Shown: positions 25,615 to 35,622 of the stretch, piece after piece | Layout: each line of letters opens with the position of its first letter | Numbering within the stretch: position 1 is the stretch's first letter | Source: Carboxydothermus pertinax | GTDB taxonomy: Bacteria > Bacillota > Z-2901 > Carboxydothermales > Carboxydothermaceae | Assembly (NCBI RefSeq): GCF_001950255.1 | Contig: NZ_BDJK01000027.1 | Coordinates: forward strand, 1 to 35,743 | Reading direction: 5' to 3' | DNA: 35,743 bases | Program-made: the position numbers and the translations under genes | Notes under the pieces: generated by a model | Told to the model about the DNA's origin: nothing | What the model saw: the letters and a program-made list of their open reading frames with translations, nothing else | Databases searched by the model: none

Positions 25615-28058
25615 TGGTCTATTACTCTCACTTTGATATTGATATAAAAAAGCTCTTAAAAAACCATCTGCAGGAAGTAACGGAAAGTATGGTGAAAAAA
25701 TTTCAAAGCCTTCCGGGTTTAGACCGGGAGGCTTTTTTAAAAAGCCTTAAAGCGGCAGGGCTTGGCCATGATTTTGGCAAATATACCTCGTACTTTCAGG
25801 ACCATCTGGTAAATAAAAAAGCGGTGGGACCTTTATCACACCATGCTTTTTTATCGGCGGTGTGGGCTTCGGCTCAGTTTCTTAATGAAAACTTTGAAGG
25901 GTCTTACCAGTACCTTGCCTTATTAATTTTTTTAGCTGTTTTACGGCATCACGGCAATCTTGATCACCCTTTAAATAATCTTGCTTCCAAAAGAGCTTTG
26001 CGGGAAAATGCTGTCTACAACGAAAATTTAAAAAATAAACTGGAAGTTTTAAAGGTGCAGTTAGAGGACCTTTTATTAAACCCTGAAATCGACCGGGAAA
26101 ATCAAGAGCTCTGGCAAAAACACGGATTTAAATATTTGCCTCTTGGGGAATTTACCCGAAATTATCAGGATTATCTTGGCCGGCTTTATACGTTATATCA
26201 GGATTTGACCGAGGAGGAGGAAGAAGTTAGATTTCTTTTTTACTTTGCAACGCTATACCTTTACTCATTATTAATAGACTCGGATAAAAAAAGCGCGGCG
26301 GGGATTTCAGAAGAGCTTGGGCGCAAGGAACTTTCTTTTGCCTTAGTGGAGGAGTATCAAAAAGAACTTTCCCAAAGAGCGGAAAAAAGTTATGTAAATA
26401 CTTTAAGGCAAAATTTATTCGCGAAAGTTATAAGTAATGTGGAAAAGCATTTTAAAGGGAAGATATTTTCCTTAACTGCACCGACCGGAAGTGGAAAAAC
26501 TTTGGCAGGTTTAGGGGCAGCTTTTAAGCTTCGAGAGCTTATCGCCCAGGAAAAAGGGTATACGCCAAGGATTATCTACGCTCTGCCTTTCACCTCAATT
26601 ATTGACCAGAACTTTGAGGTAATTAAAAAGATTTTAGAAACTAAAGTTACGGATTTTCAAGAAAATGAAAGCCTGTATCTTATAAAGCACCATCATTTAG
26701 CGGATCTTTCTTTTCGGGTGGAAAAGGAAGAAATTGAAGTGGAAAAAGCTCTTTTATTTACCGAAAGCTGGGATAGTGAAATTATTGTGACAACTTTTGT
26801 CCAGCTCTTTCATACTTTTTTTGGTTTTAAAAATCGGCTTCTTAAAAAATTTCATAAACTTTCCGGAAGCATTATTTTACTGGATGAAGTACAGAACATT
26901 CCTTTTGAATACTGGGGTGCTGTGCGGGAGATATTTTTGCAAGCTGCGAAATTACTAGACTGTAAAGTAATTTTAATGACCGCAACGAAACCCTTAATTT
27001 TTTCGCCGGAAGAATGCATTGAACTGGCAGGGACAGAAGAAGAAATTGCCGAAATGTTTGGGGTATTAAATCGGGTAAAGCTTTCTTATTTGCCGGAAAG
27101 AATGACAATAGCTGAATTTGTCCGAAGTTTTCAGGAAAAATTTAGTAAAGATAAGTCCTATCTTATTGTAGTAAATACAATAAAGTCTTCCATTGAGCTT
27201 TACCGGAAAATAAAAGAACTGGATTTAGGGATTCCCTTATTTTATCTTTCAACCAATATCACTCCCAGGGAACGCAGCCAGAGGCTTTTGGCAATAAAGC
27301 AATTAAACCAGCAAAATAAACCTTTTATTTTAGTCTCCACCCAGGTAGTGGAAGCGGGAGTGGATTTGGATGCAAGCTGTGTAATCCGGGATGCTGGGCC
27401 TTTGGATTCGGTTATTCAAGTGGCCGGGAGATGTAACCGTAGTGGCCAAAAAAACCTGGGAGAAGTTTTTCTGGTGAACCTGATTACCGACGAAGGGCAA
27501 GATTTTGCTACCCGGATTTACGGTCCGGTTCTTTTAAAGCAAACCCGGGAATTATTGGAAGAAGCCCGGGAAATCGAGGAAAAGGCCTTTGGGAATTTAA
27601 TTGGTGGGTATTTTTTAAAGATTACCGCAGAAAAGCTTTTATCCGACAGTCAGGGAAAGAAAACATTAGAAGCAATTTTAAATCTTTCCTTTGCCGATGC
27701 CCCCGACGGCAGCCCGGTGATAAGTGATTTTAAACTAATTACGGAAATCCCTTTTTATGTGGATGTCTTTGTGGAGCTCGATGAAGAAGCCAAATTTATC
27801 TGGGAAGAGTACAAAAAAGGTGTAATCCAGGAAAATGATGACCAAAAACGGCGGACAAACTATTTAAAACTAAAAACAAAACTTGCCCAGTATATTATTT
27901 CCGTCCCGGGTTTGGAAAAAAATCAAAGCAACATCCGGGGATTGGAACAGGTAGGTTCGTTTTTCCGGCTACCATTAGAATACCTTGAAGATTATTACTC
28001 TTTGGAAACCGGGTTTAAACGGGTAACCCTGGGGCGGGAAGAATTTGAAATATTATAG
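25614..28058 (+). CDS. cas3: Cas3, HD nuclease and DExH helicase
   Basis: Cas3 is the helicase-nuclease recruited by Cascade to unwind and degrade target DNA. ATG 25614 overlaps the cas5 stop, with AGGGGGG upstream. The 814-residue protein has an N-terminal HD domain (H6, H52-D53, K56, H76-H77, H112-H113, and LIDSDKKSA near 220-228). The helicase part shows Walker A APTGSGKT (289-296), the DEVQ box (424-427), LMTATKP, motif V STQVVEAGVDLD and motif VI QVAGRCNR (602-609). All catalytic motifs look intact, so interference should be functional as far as this protein is concerned. Confidence 0.96.
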   Translation: MVYYSHFDIDIKKLLKNHLQEVTESMVKKFQSLPGLDREAFLKSLKAAGLGHDFGKYTSYFQDHLVNKKAVGPLSHHAFLSAVWASAQFLNENFEGSYQYLALLIFLAVLRHHGNLDHPLNNLASKRALRENAVYNENLKNKLEVLKVQLEDLLLNPEIDRENQELWQKHGFKYLPLGEFTRNYQDYLGRLYTLYQDLTEEEEEVRFLFYFATLYLYSLLIDSDKKSAAGISEELGRKELSFALVEEYQKELSQRAEKSYVNTLRQNLFAKVISNVEKHFKGKIFSLTAPTGSGKTLAGLGAAFKLRELIAQEKGYTPRIIYALPFTSIIDQNFEVIKKILETKVTDFQENESLYLIKHHHLADLSFRVEKEEIEVEKALLFTESWDSEIIVTTFVQLFHTFFGFKNRLLKKFHKLSGSIILLDEVQNIPFEYWGAVREIFLQAAKLLDCKVILMTATKPLIFSPEECIELAGTEEEIAEMFGVLNRVKLSYLPERMTIAEFVRSFQEKFSKDKSYLIVVNTIKSSIELYRKIKELDLGIPLFYLSTNITPRERSQRLLAIKQLNQQNKPFILVSTQVVEAGVDLDASCVIRDAGPLDSVIQVAGRCNRSGQKNLGEVFLVNLITDEGQDFATRIYGPVLLKQTRELLEEAREIEEKAFGNLIGGYFLKITAEKLLSDSQGKKTLEAILNLSFADAPDGSPVISDFKLITEIPFYVDVFVELDEEAKFIWEEYKKGVIQENDDQKRRTNYLKLKTKLAQYIISVPGLEKNQSNIRGLEQVGSFFRLPLEYLEDYYSLETGFKRVTLGREEFEIL

Positions 28059-28081
28059 AAAAAATTTCAGGGGAAAGGCGT

Positions 28082-28582
28082 ATGAGTGAAATCAGTATTG
28101 GCGGGACTTTAATCTGGTATTACTACATTTGTCCCAGGCAGGTCTGGTTTATGGGGCGGAAGATTACACCGGACGAAGACAATGAGCTTTTGGATTTAGG
28201 CCGGGTGATTCATGCCCAGAGCAAGAAAGCGGGGGTAAAGGAACTGGAGCTTGGAGGTAGTAAGATTGACCTTATTAGCCGGGAAGACGGGGAGCTTTTG
28301 GTTTATGAAATAAAGAAAAGCTCGAAGTTTAAAGAAGCATCCAAAATGCAGCTTTTGTATTACTTACTGGAATTTAAGAGGCGGGGTGTCGAAATTGCCG
28401 GGGAGTTATCATACCCTGAAGAAAAGAAGCGCGAAAAGGTAAGATTAACTCCTGAAGATGAAGCAAAGCTTTTGGCTTCGGAAAAAGAGATATTAAGGAT
28501 TATTTATCAAGAGACGCCCCCGCCGTACCAAAAAACTCCCTTTTGTAAAAAATGTGCTTACCTTGAGTTTTGTGTAGCATAG
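28082..28582 (+). CDS. cas4: Cas4, RecB-like nuclease with iron-sulfur cluster
   Basis: Cas4 processes prespacers and defines their PAM end and orientation with Cas1-Cas2. The 166-residue protein has the iron-sulfur cysteines C17 (YICPRQVW), C155, C158 and C164 (FCKKCAYLEFC). The RecB nuclease residues are H44, D63 (KIDLI), E76 and K78 (VYEIKKS), and Q90. ATG 28082 has AGGGGAAAGGCG upstream. It sits between cas3 and cas1, the usual place in type I-B operons. Confidence 0.95.
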   Translation: MSEISIGGTLIWYYYICPRQVWFMGRKITPDEDNELLDLGRVIHAQSKKAGVKELELGGSKIDLISREDGELLVYEIKKSSKFKEASKMQLLYYLLEFKRRGVEIAGELSYPEEKKREKVRLTPEDEAKLLASEKEILRIIYQETPPPYQKTPFCKKCAYLEFCVA

Positions 28583-28592
28583 GAGGGGAGAA

Positions 28593-29585
28593 ATGCGTAA
28601 AGCAATCTACCTTTTTTCTGATGGAAAATTGCAACGAAAAGGAAATACCCTTTATTTTGAAAGTGAAGGATTGAAAAAGTATCTGCCGGTGGAAGATGTG
28701 GGAGAAATTTTTGTTTTTGGTGAAGTAGAATTTAATCGGAAACTGGTGGAATTTTTATCCCAGAACGAAATAATCCTCCATTATTTTAATCATTACGGTT
28801 ACTACATGGGAACTTTTTATCCCCGGGAGCATTATAATTCGGGCTACATGATTTTAAAACAAGCGGAGCATTTTTCCGAGCAAGGTAAAAGAATATTCTT
28901 AGGACGGGCAATAGTAAAAGGGAGTGCTCGCAATATTTTGCAGGTATTGAAGTATTATGCCCAGCGGGGAAAAGAGGTAGAAAGTAACGTTAAGTTAGTT
29001 GAGAGCTTTCTAAATAAGGTAGCAGAGGCAAAAGAGCCCAATGAGCTTTTAGGCCTGGAGGGAAATATCCGGGAAGCTTATTATCAGGTTTTTGACGTAA
29101 TTTTGCAGGATAAAACTTTTTTATATGAAAAAAGAACCCGTCGGCCTCCCCAAAATTATTTAAATACTTTAATAAGTTTTGGTAATTCGTTACTTTATTC
29201 TGCTGTCCTTAGTGAAATTTATAAAACCCATTTGGATCCGCGGATTGGCTTTTTACATGCTACCAATTTTCGAAGCTTTACCTTAAATTTAGATATTGCC
29301 GAAATATTTAAGCCCATAATTGTTGATAGGACAATTTTTAGTTTAATTGGACGAAAAGAAATTAAAAAAGAGCATTTTGAAAAAGGATTAGAAGGCTTTG
29401 CTCTGACAACTGAAGGGAAAAAACTTTTTATTACCGAATTTGAAGAAAAATTGAAAACTACTATTAAACATCCCGAATTAAAAAGGGATGTGTCTTACCG
29501 TTTTTTAATTCGCCTGGAGCTGTATAAACTGGAAAAGCATTTACTGGGAGAAAAGCCCTTTGAACCTTTTGTTTCGAGGTGGTAG
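28593..29585 (+). CDS. cas1: Cas1, CRISPR integrase
   Basis: Cas1 integrates new spacers at the leader end of arrays, as a complex with Cas2. The 330-residue protein has the metal-binding residues E156 (GLEGNIREAYY), H222 (GFLHATNFRSF) and D234/E237 (LNLDIAEIFKP). It belongs to the Cas1b group of type I-B systems. AGGAGGGGAG precedes the ATG. It lies 10 bp after cas4 and directly before cas2. Confidence 0.97.
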   Translation: MRKAIYLFSDGKLQRKGNTLYFESEGLKKYLPVEDVGEIFVFGEVEFNRKLVEFLSQNEIILHYFNHYGYYMGTFYPREHYNSGYMILKQAEHFSEQGKRIFLGRAIVKGSARNILQVLKYYAQRGKEVESNVKLVESFLNKVAEAKEPNELLGLEGNIREAYYQVFDVILQDKTFLYEKRTRRPPQNYLNTLISFGNSLLYSAVLSEIYKTHLDPRIGFLHATNFRSFTLNLDIAEIFKPIIVDRTIFSLIGRKEIKKEHFEKGLEGFALTTEGKKLFITEFEEKLKTTIKHPELKRDVSYRFLIRLELYKLEKHLLGEKPFEPFVSRW

Positions 29586-29586
29586 C

Positions 29587-29850
29587 TTGTTTGTCATTCT
29601 GGTTTATGACGTAAATCAAAAACGAGTTGCCAAAGTCTTAAAAACGGCTCGAAAATATCTTTACTGGGTGCAGAACTCGGTATTGGAAGGAGAAATTACC
29701 GAAGCAAATTTTCGCCGGTTAAAAGGAGAGCTTTCGAGGATAATTAATCAAGATGAGGATTCAGTGCTGTTTTATATTTTTGGTTCCATGAAATATTCTT
29801 CCCGGGAGCTTTTGGGTATAAAGAAGGGAGGTGAAACCAATATGCTTTAA
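29587..29850 (+). CDS. cas2: Cas2, spacer integration partner
   Basis: Cas2 forms the central dimer of the Cas1-Cas2 integrase. TTG at 29587 is chosen as start because it gives the family N-terminus FVILVYDVNQKRVAKVLK and follows GAGGTGG; the frame is open earlier but would overlap cas1. The 87-residue product has D8 in VYDV, the YWVQNSVLEGEI strand and the SVLFYIFGS strand, all typical. It closes the operon; no terminator is seen before leader 3, so transcription may run into the array. Confidence 0.94.
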   Translation: MFVILVYDVNQKRVAKVLKTARKYLYWVQNSVLEGEITEANFRRLKGELSRIINQDEDSVLFYIFGSMKYSSRELLGIKKGGETNML

Positions 29851-29879
29851 TTATGCCTGGTATGTGAAATGTTGAACTT

Positions 29880-30174
29880 AGCCTAGTGAGGTCGACGAAA
29901 AAAGTGCATATACTATGAATAAATGCCTTAATAAGGCCAAAATTTCACCGGCAAAAACGAAAAAATATGCAAATAAACTAAAAAATATACAAATTTTTTC
30001 GTCGACCTGCGGTTACCCCCAAAATCCCGGGAGGTCGACGAAAGGGTGAAAATTACCTTTAAGCTTTGAAAAATAAGTGTTTATCGAAATTTTGCCATTA
30101 TGAACCAAAATTCACATGAAAAATGTAAACTTCTTCTTTCTTTAAAAATCTTTTTCTTTTATAATTAATTATGG
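29880..30174 (+). promoter_or_regulatory. CRISPR leader 3
   Basis: About 290 bp between cas2 and array 3, nearly identical to leader 2. AGGTCGACGA occurs at 29889-29898 and 30032-30041, with the inverse TCGTCGACCT at 29999-30008; the spacings match leader 2 within 1 bp. TATAAT lies about 9 bp before the first repeat. The most divergent part between leaders 2 and 3 is the A/T-rich stretch between the first and second motif. Confidence 0.82.
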
Positions 30175-33100
30175 GTTTTAATCGAACCATTCTGGGATTG
30201 AAACGCGGGCACGTAAGAATGGCAAGTCAACCGAGCTGTCGTTTTAATCGAACCATTCTGGGATTGAAACAGTGCATCTGGATCGGCAAGCTTACTTACA
30301 ATAGTGCGTTTTAATCGAACCATTCTGGGATTGAAACCTACTACCACAGGACGGCCTTTAATTACATATTGGGGTTTTAATCGAACCATTCTGGGATTGA
30401 AACAAGCGGTACTACTTGCGCTTTAACCTGGCGGCTGAACTGTTTTAATCGAACCATTCTGGGATTGAAACATGATGCAAAAGAACCCGAGAAAGACAAA
30501 GCTTTAGGGTTTTAATCGAACCATTCTGGGATTGAAACACGATTAACGATATTAAAAAAGCAGTAGCAGACAAGGTTTTAATCGAACCATTCTGGGATTG
30601 AAACTATCCGAAATTTTTCCCAGTCCCCGGCATGTACGACAGTTTTAATCGAACCATTCTGGGATTGAAACTGACGAAGACTTCGATAAAGCCTTCTGGG
30701 AGTCAGAAAGTTTTAATCGAACCATTCTGGGATTGAAACATTCCCAAGCATAGTGAAACCGCATATTGTAGTCGTGTTTTAATCGAACCATTCTGGGATT
30801 GAAACCCGTTAAGGTTAAGACCGCAACTAAAGCAAAGAATCGTTTTAATCGAACCATTCTGGGATTGAAACATATAGTAGGTCCCCGAAAACCTACCAAA
30901 GCCCTCCGTTTTAATCGAACCATTCTGGGATTGAAACCGCGAGATATAAAGCCGCCTCAGCCCCGCCCTCCAGGGTTTTAATCGAACCATTCTGGGATTG
31001 AAACACGTTCTCCGGCAACCCTTGCAGATGCTTGCGTAAAAGTTTTAATCGAACCATTCTGGGATTGAAACAGTGTGACAAAAGCATCGTATTCAAATAT
31101 AAAGTAAGTTTTAATCGAACCATTCTGGGATTGAAACTAAAGTAGCTAAGGCTGAAAATTCGATTGTTCTTTTGTTTTAATCGAACCATTCTGGGATTGA
31201 AACGCTCCAAAAGGAGCTTATTTGCTAATTCATACTCCCCCGTTTTAATCGAACCATTCTGGGATTGAAACCTTTATAAAAGTCCGTATAATGCGTTAAT
31301 TCTTTCGGTTTTAATCGAACCATTCTGGGATTGAAACAACTCTCAAGTAATCTTTTTCTCAGCTTTCTTGATAGTTTTAATCGAACCATTCTGGGATTGA
31401 AACCTGATTAAACCAGGTTCTCATTCCAACCACCTCCTAGTTTTAATCGAACCATTCTGGGATTGAAACCCGGATCTCTTGGCAAGGGGTTATCTTTTGT
31501 TACTGGGTTTTAATCGAACCATTCTGGGATTGAAACAACACATCATTTGCATCATCATTTGCAAATACATACAGTTTTAATCGAACCATTCTGGGATTGA
31601 AACTTTTATAAAGTTTTTAATGTCGCTTTCATAACTCCTGGTTTTAATCGAACCATTCTGGGATTGAAACTTTTCCTGCGGACGGGAGAGGTCTTTGAGC
31701 AGGAGTGTTTTAATCGAACCATTCTGGGATTGAAACAATGGTGGTAAAATCTAACAAATAAGCTTGTACCAAGTTTTAATCGAACCATTCTGGGATTGAA
31801 ACCCGGAAAGGTGTCCAGGTAATTCATGAACTCTTGAGTTTTAATCGAACCATTCTGGGATTGAAACATATGAGTTGACAGTTCTCCAGTTTCGTAGTGG
31901 GTAGTTTTAATCGAACCATTCTGGGATTGAAACTGACGACAAGGTTCGCAATATTTTGGGGGATTAAGCCCCCTGTTTTAATCGAACCATTCTGGGATTG
32001 AAACTTTCTCATTTTAAAATCCCACAATGGTTATTTCAAAGTTTTAATCGAACCATTCTGGGATTGAAACCCATGAAAATATCTAACATTGAAGTTTCGT
32101 CTATAAGTTTTAATCGAACCATTCTGGGATTGAAACTTTACTATTTCATGCCCCCAGAAAAGGACAATAATAGTTTTAATCGAACCATTCTGGGATTGAA
32201 ACTCCAAATATGTTTATAGCCATGGGAAATTTTTGGAGTTTTAATCGAACCATTCTGGGATTGAAACCTCGGTGTCAAGAAACTGAGCCTCATCAACCAG
32301 CACGGTTTTAATCGAACCATTCTGGGATTGAAACCATACAGCCTATCATAGTTCCACTCACAATCACGAAAGTTTTAATCGAACCATTCTGGGATTGAAA
32401 CCAGGATTATTTTCGTCCATATGCTCTCTAAAAAAGGTTTTAATCGAACCATTCTGGGATTGAAACTGCAGTGTAGCTCTCGTAATCTTTACTCCGTCAA
32501 TCGTTTTAATCGAACCATTCTGGGATTGAAACCGTTAAGGAAATTTGCGACCTTATCAATGTATTTTAGTTTTAATCGAACCATTCTGGGATTGAAACAT
32601 GAATGGATTGAGATTTGCCCTGTGCAGAGTATCTGTTTTAATCGAACCATTCTGGGATTGAAACACAATCGCAGAAACTCTGCTAGCAGAAATGCCTTTT
32701 GTTTTAATCGAACCATTCTGGGATTGAAACCCGTCCATAATAACGGTACAAAGTTTCCTGTAAAAAGTTTTAATCGAACCATTCTGGGATTGAAACTGAA
32801 ACATTTTTTCAAGTATCAACATCCCATTCATCGTTTTAATCGAACCATTCTGGGATTGAAACGAAGGCCACGGAACGCCTCTAAGCCCGAGGCAAGTGGG
32901 TTTTAATCGAACCATTCTGGGATTGAAACATATAATCAATCAATATAAAACGAATATAATCATTTAAGTTTTAATCGAACCATTCTGGGATTGAAACTTC
33001 ACTTGGTTTCGTATACCTTGCCGTTGTATCAAGGTTTTAATCGAACCATTCTGGGATTGAAACGCATGTTATTAGCATTCATGATCCAGTCGAAATTAGT

Positions 33101-35460
33101 TTTAATCGAACCATTCTGGGATTGAAACACACACAAACTTTGTATGGTGTTAGTACAACAGTTACAGTTTTAATCGAACCATTCTGGGATTGAAACCGAA
33201 AACTTTAAAAGTCCTCGCAAGTTAGCCGAGGAGTTTTAATCGAACCATTCTGGGATTGAAACTTGGATTCCGCCCATAGCTGAGGTTATGGATCCGGGTT
33301 TTAATCGAACCATTCTGGGATTGAAACTTAATAATAATACCACTTCTACACCAGCAACTGTAGTGTTTTAATCGAACCATTCTGGGATTGAAACCGCCTT
33401 TTAGCATTACCCGTAACATTTCCAGCATAGTTTTAATCGAACCATTCTGGGATTGAAACTGGTAGTTTCCAATCTTTTAGGACATTCAAGGCTTGAGTTT
33501 TAATCGAACCATTCTGGGATTGAAACAATTTACTTCAGACGACCATGCTAACTATCGATTTGGTTTTAATCGAACCATTCTGGGATTGAAACTTATGTCA
33601 ACACCTTTTTCAAAATTTTTTTCAAAAAGTTTTAATCGAACCATTCTGGGATTGAAACCTCAGAGTACTACTTTAAGCTTTAAGACTTTACCAGGTTTTA
33701 ATCGAACCATTCTGGGATTGAAACGCTAACTTTGTTAATCCCAAGTAAAGCATTCTGTCGAGTTTTAATCGAACCATTCTGGGATTGAAACTGGCAGTCA
33801 ACCAAAATGTTCGTGAGTAGCCTCATAGTTTTAATCGAACCATTCTGGGATTGAAACAAGTTATTTATAAGCGGGTGGTATAGGATGAAGAAGTTTTAAT
33901 CGAACCATTCTGGGATTGAAACTAAATCGTGAATTTTAATTGAGCGGCCGTGCAACCTCGTTTTAATCGAACCATTCTGGGATTGAAACGTTAACTTGTT
34001 TTGCTTCTGTAGCTGATTTAATATTTGTTTTAATCGAACCATTCTGGGATTGAAACTCCCACCTGAGAAACACCGCCATGGAGATTATGCTTGTTTTAAT
34101 CGAACCATTCTGGGATTGAAACTCGTATAAGCTTCGTACTCAGCCTGCATTTCAGCTTCCAGTTTTAATCGAACCATTCTGGGATTGAAACGAAGAAAAC
34201 ACAATCGGGCCTTCTATATCAGCATGAGTTTTAATCGAACCATTCTGGGATTGAAACTGATATAGTAAAATAAATAGATACAGATTAGCGCAGTTTTAAT
34301 CGAACCATTCTGGGATTGAAACCAAGCATTAGAGCCGATGTAGAGGCACAACTTATAAGGTTTTAATCGAACCATTCTGGGATTGAAACACATGCTCCGG
34401 CAGGTTGTTAATTGTTTTGTAATAAAGTTTTAATCGAACCATTCTGGGATTGAAACATCATAAAAAAGGGAAATTTAAAGTTTGTTGTTCAAGGTTTTAA
34501 TCGAACCATTCTGGGATTGAAACGCTACTTTCTCGTAATGTTCTTTTTCATCTCGTTCGGGTTTTAATCGAACCAATTTGGGATTGAAACTCCAAGGACG
34601 CAAAAGAAGTGCCAGCCAAATTCCGAGTTTTAATCGAACCAATTTGGGATTGAAACTTTTACAGATGAGGATATTATAGAAGCTGCAAAAATATGTTTTA
34701 ATCGAACCAATTTGGGATTGAAACATAATATCCAGCGTCTTTTCCCCGAATGTATTTACAGTTTTAATCGAACCAATTTGGGATTGAAACAATGAAAGAG
34801 CGGGGAATTATCCCCGCTCATCTAGTTTTAATCGAACCAATTTGGGATTGAAACCAGCCCATTTTTTTGCTTTATATTCTATTTCCCTGATGGTTTTAAT
34901 CGAACCATTCTGGGATTGAAACTATACTTCTAAATAGTACTCCTCGGTGTATTCACTCCCCTGGTTTTAATCGAACCATTCTGGGATTGAAACAATAAAA
35001 ATCAACCACAAAACCGCTTTTAAGATAAAGTTTTAATCGAACCATTCTGGGATTGAAACTCGTATTCAAGAAAAAACGCCAGGTCTTCCCTGGCGCGGTT
35101 TTAATCGAACCATTCTGGGATTGAAACCTTCATCCCATATCTTTTCAGTTTCCCAACCCAATGGTTTTAATCGAACCATTCTGGGATTGAAACCCCAAGT
35201 GATAGAAGTTTGGCGGCTTCCTTCACTGTGTTTTAATCGAACCATTCTGGGATTGAAACTCACTAGTGTTTATTACCAGGGAAACAATACAGAATGGTTT
35301 TAATCGAACCATTCTGGGATTGAAACCCGGTACTGTCTCTGTTGGCTACCCCGGAATCTCAAGGTTTTAATCGAACCATTCTGGGATTGAAACCCGATTG
35401 TGCAATCTCATTATTATTCCTCCCGAGAGGGTTTTAATCGAACCATTCTGGGATTGAAAC
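30175..35460 (+). CRISPR. CRISPR array 3 (80 repeats, 79 spacers)
   Basis: By hand count, 80 repeats of 30 bp start at 30175 and end at 35460, with 34-41 bp spacers. The repeat begins GTTTTAATCGAACC, continues ATTCTGGG and ends ATTGAAAC, so crRNAs would carry an AUUGAAAC handle. Seventy-five repeats follow this form. Five consecutive ones (34561, 34627, 34695, 34761, 34825) read AATTTGGG instead. The last repeat is not degenerate, so the true distal end may lie elsewhere. It lies next to cas1-cas2 and is the longest array. Protein-like frames across it on either strand are repeat artefacts. Confidence 0.98.
34561..34854 (+). repeat. block of five variant repeats inside array 3
   Basis: Repeats 67-71 differ from the array 3 form at positions 16 (A for T) and 18 (T for C), and from the array 2 form only at position 18. 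Normal array 3 repeats lie on both sides, with no intermediate forms. Confidence 0.95.
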
Positions 35461-35481
35461 TAGACCTGCTCTACTGTGAAC

Positions 35482-35593
35482 TTGCAAATTATTTGGGCAC
35501 CAATATTTCAAAATAAAATAGCATAGAAGTAGGCTGTAATCTGCAAAAATTGCAAATTATTTTGGGAGGTCAGTATAACCTTTTGCAAAATAT
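35482..35593. repeat. repeated TTGCAAATTATT boxes beyond array 3
   Basis: TTGCAAATTATTTGGG (35482-35497) recurs as TTGCAAATTATTTTGGG (35550-35566), with related TGCAAAAAT at 35542 and TTGCAAAATAT at about 35583. They lie between the last repeat and a minus-strand gene. Serial boxes like these occur as transposase binding sites at ends of Mu/Tn7-like elements, but that reading is inference. No other gene is seen in 35461-35656. Confidence 0.5.
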
Positions 35594-35622
35594 CACGGAA
35601 TTTTAGCAAAGAAAAATAAAAA

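Noticed and set aside
21142-29850. A new or hybrid CRISPR subtype
   Set aside because: Gene order, Cas8b type and repeats are those of ordinary type I-B; no extra genes or missing catalytic residues were found.
30165-35303. Many open frames within the CRISPR arrays with repeated peptides such as FNPRMVRLK, FQSQNGSIK or FNRTILGLK
   Set aside because: They are translations of the 30-bp repeats, which lack stops in several frames; no ribosome sites and spacer-dependent sequence in between.
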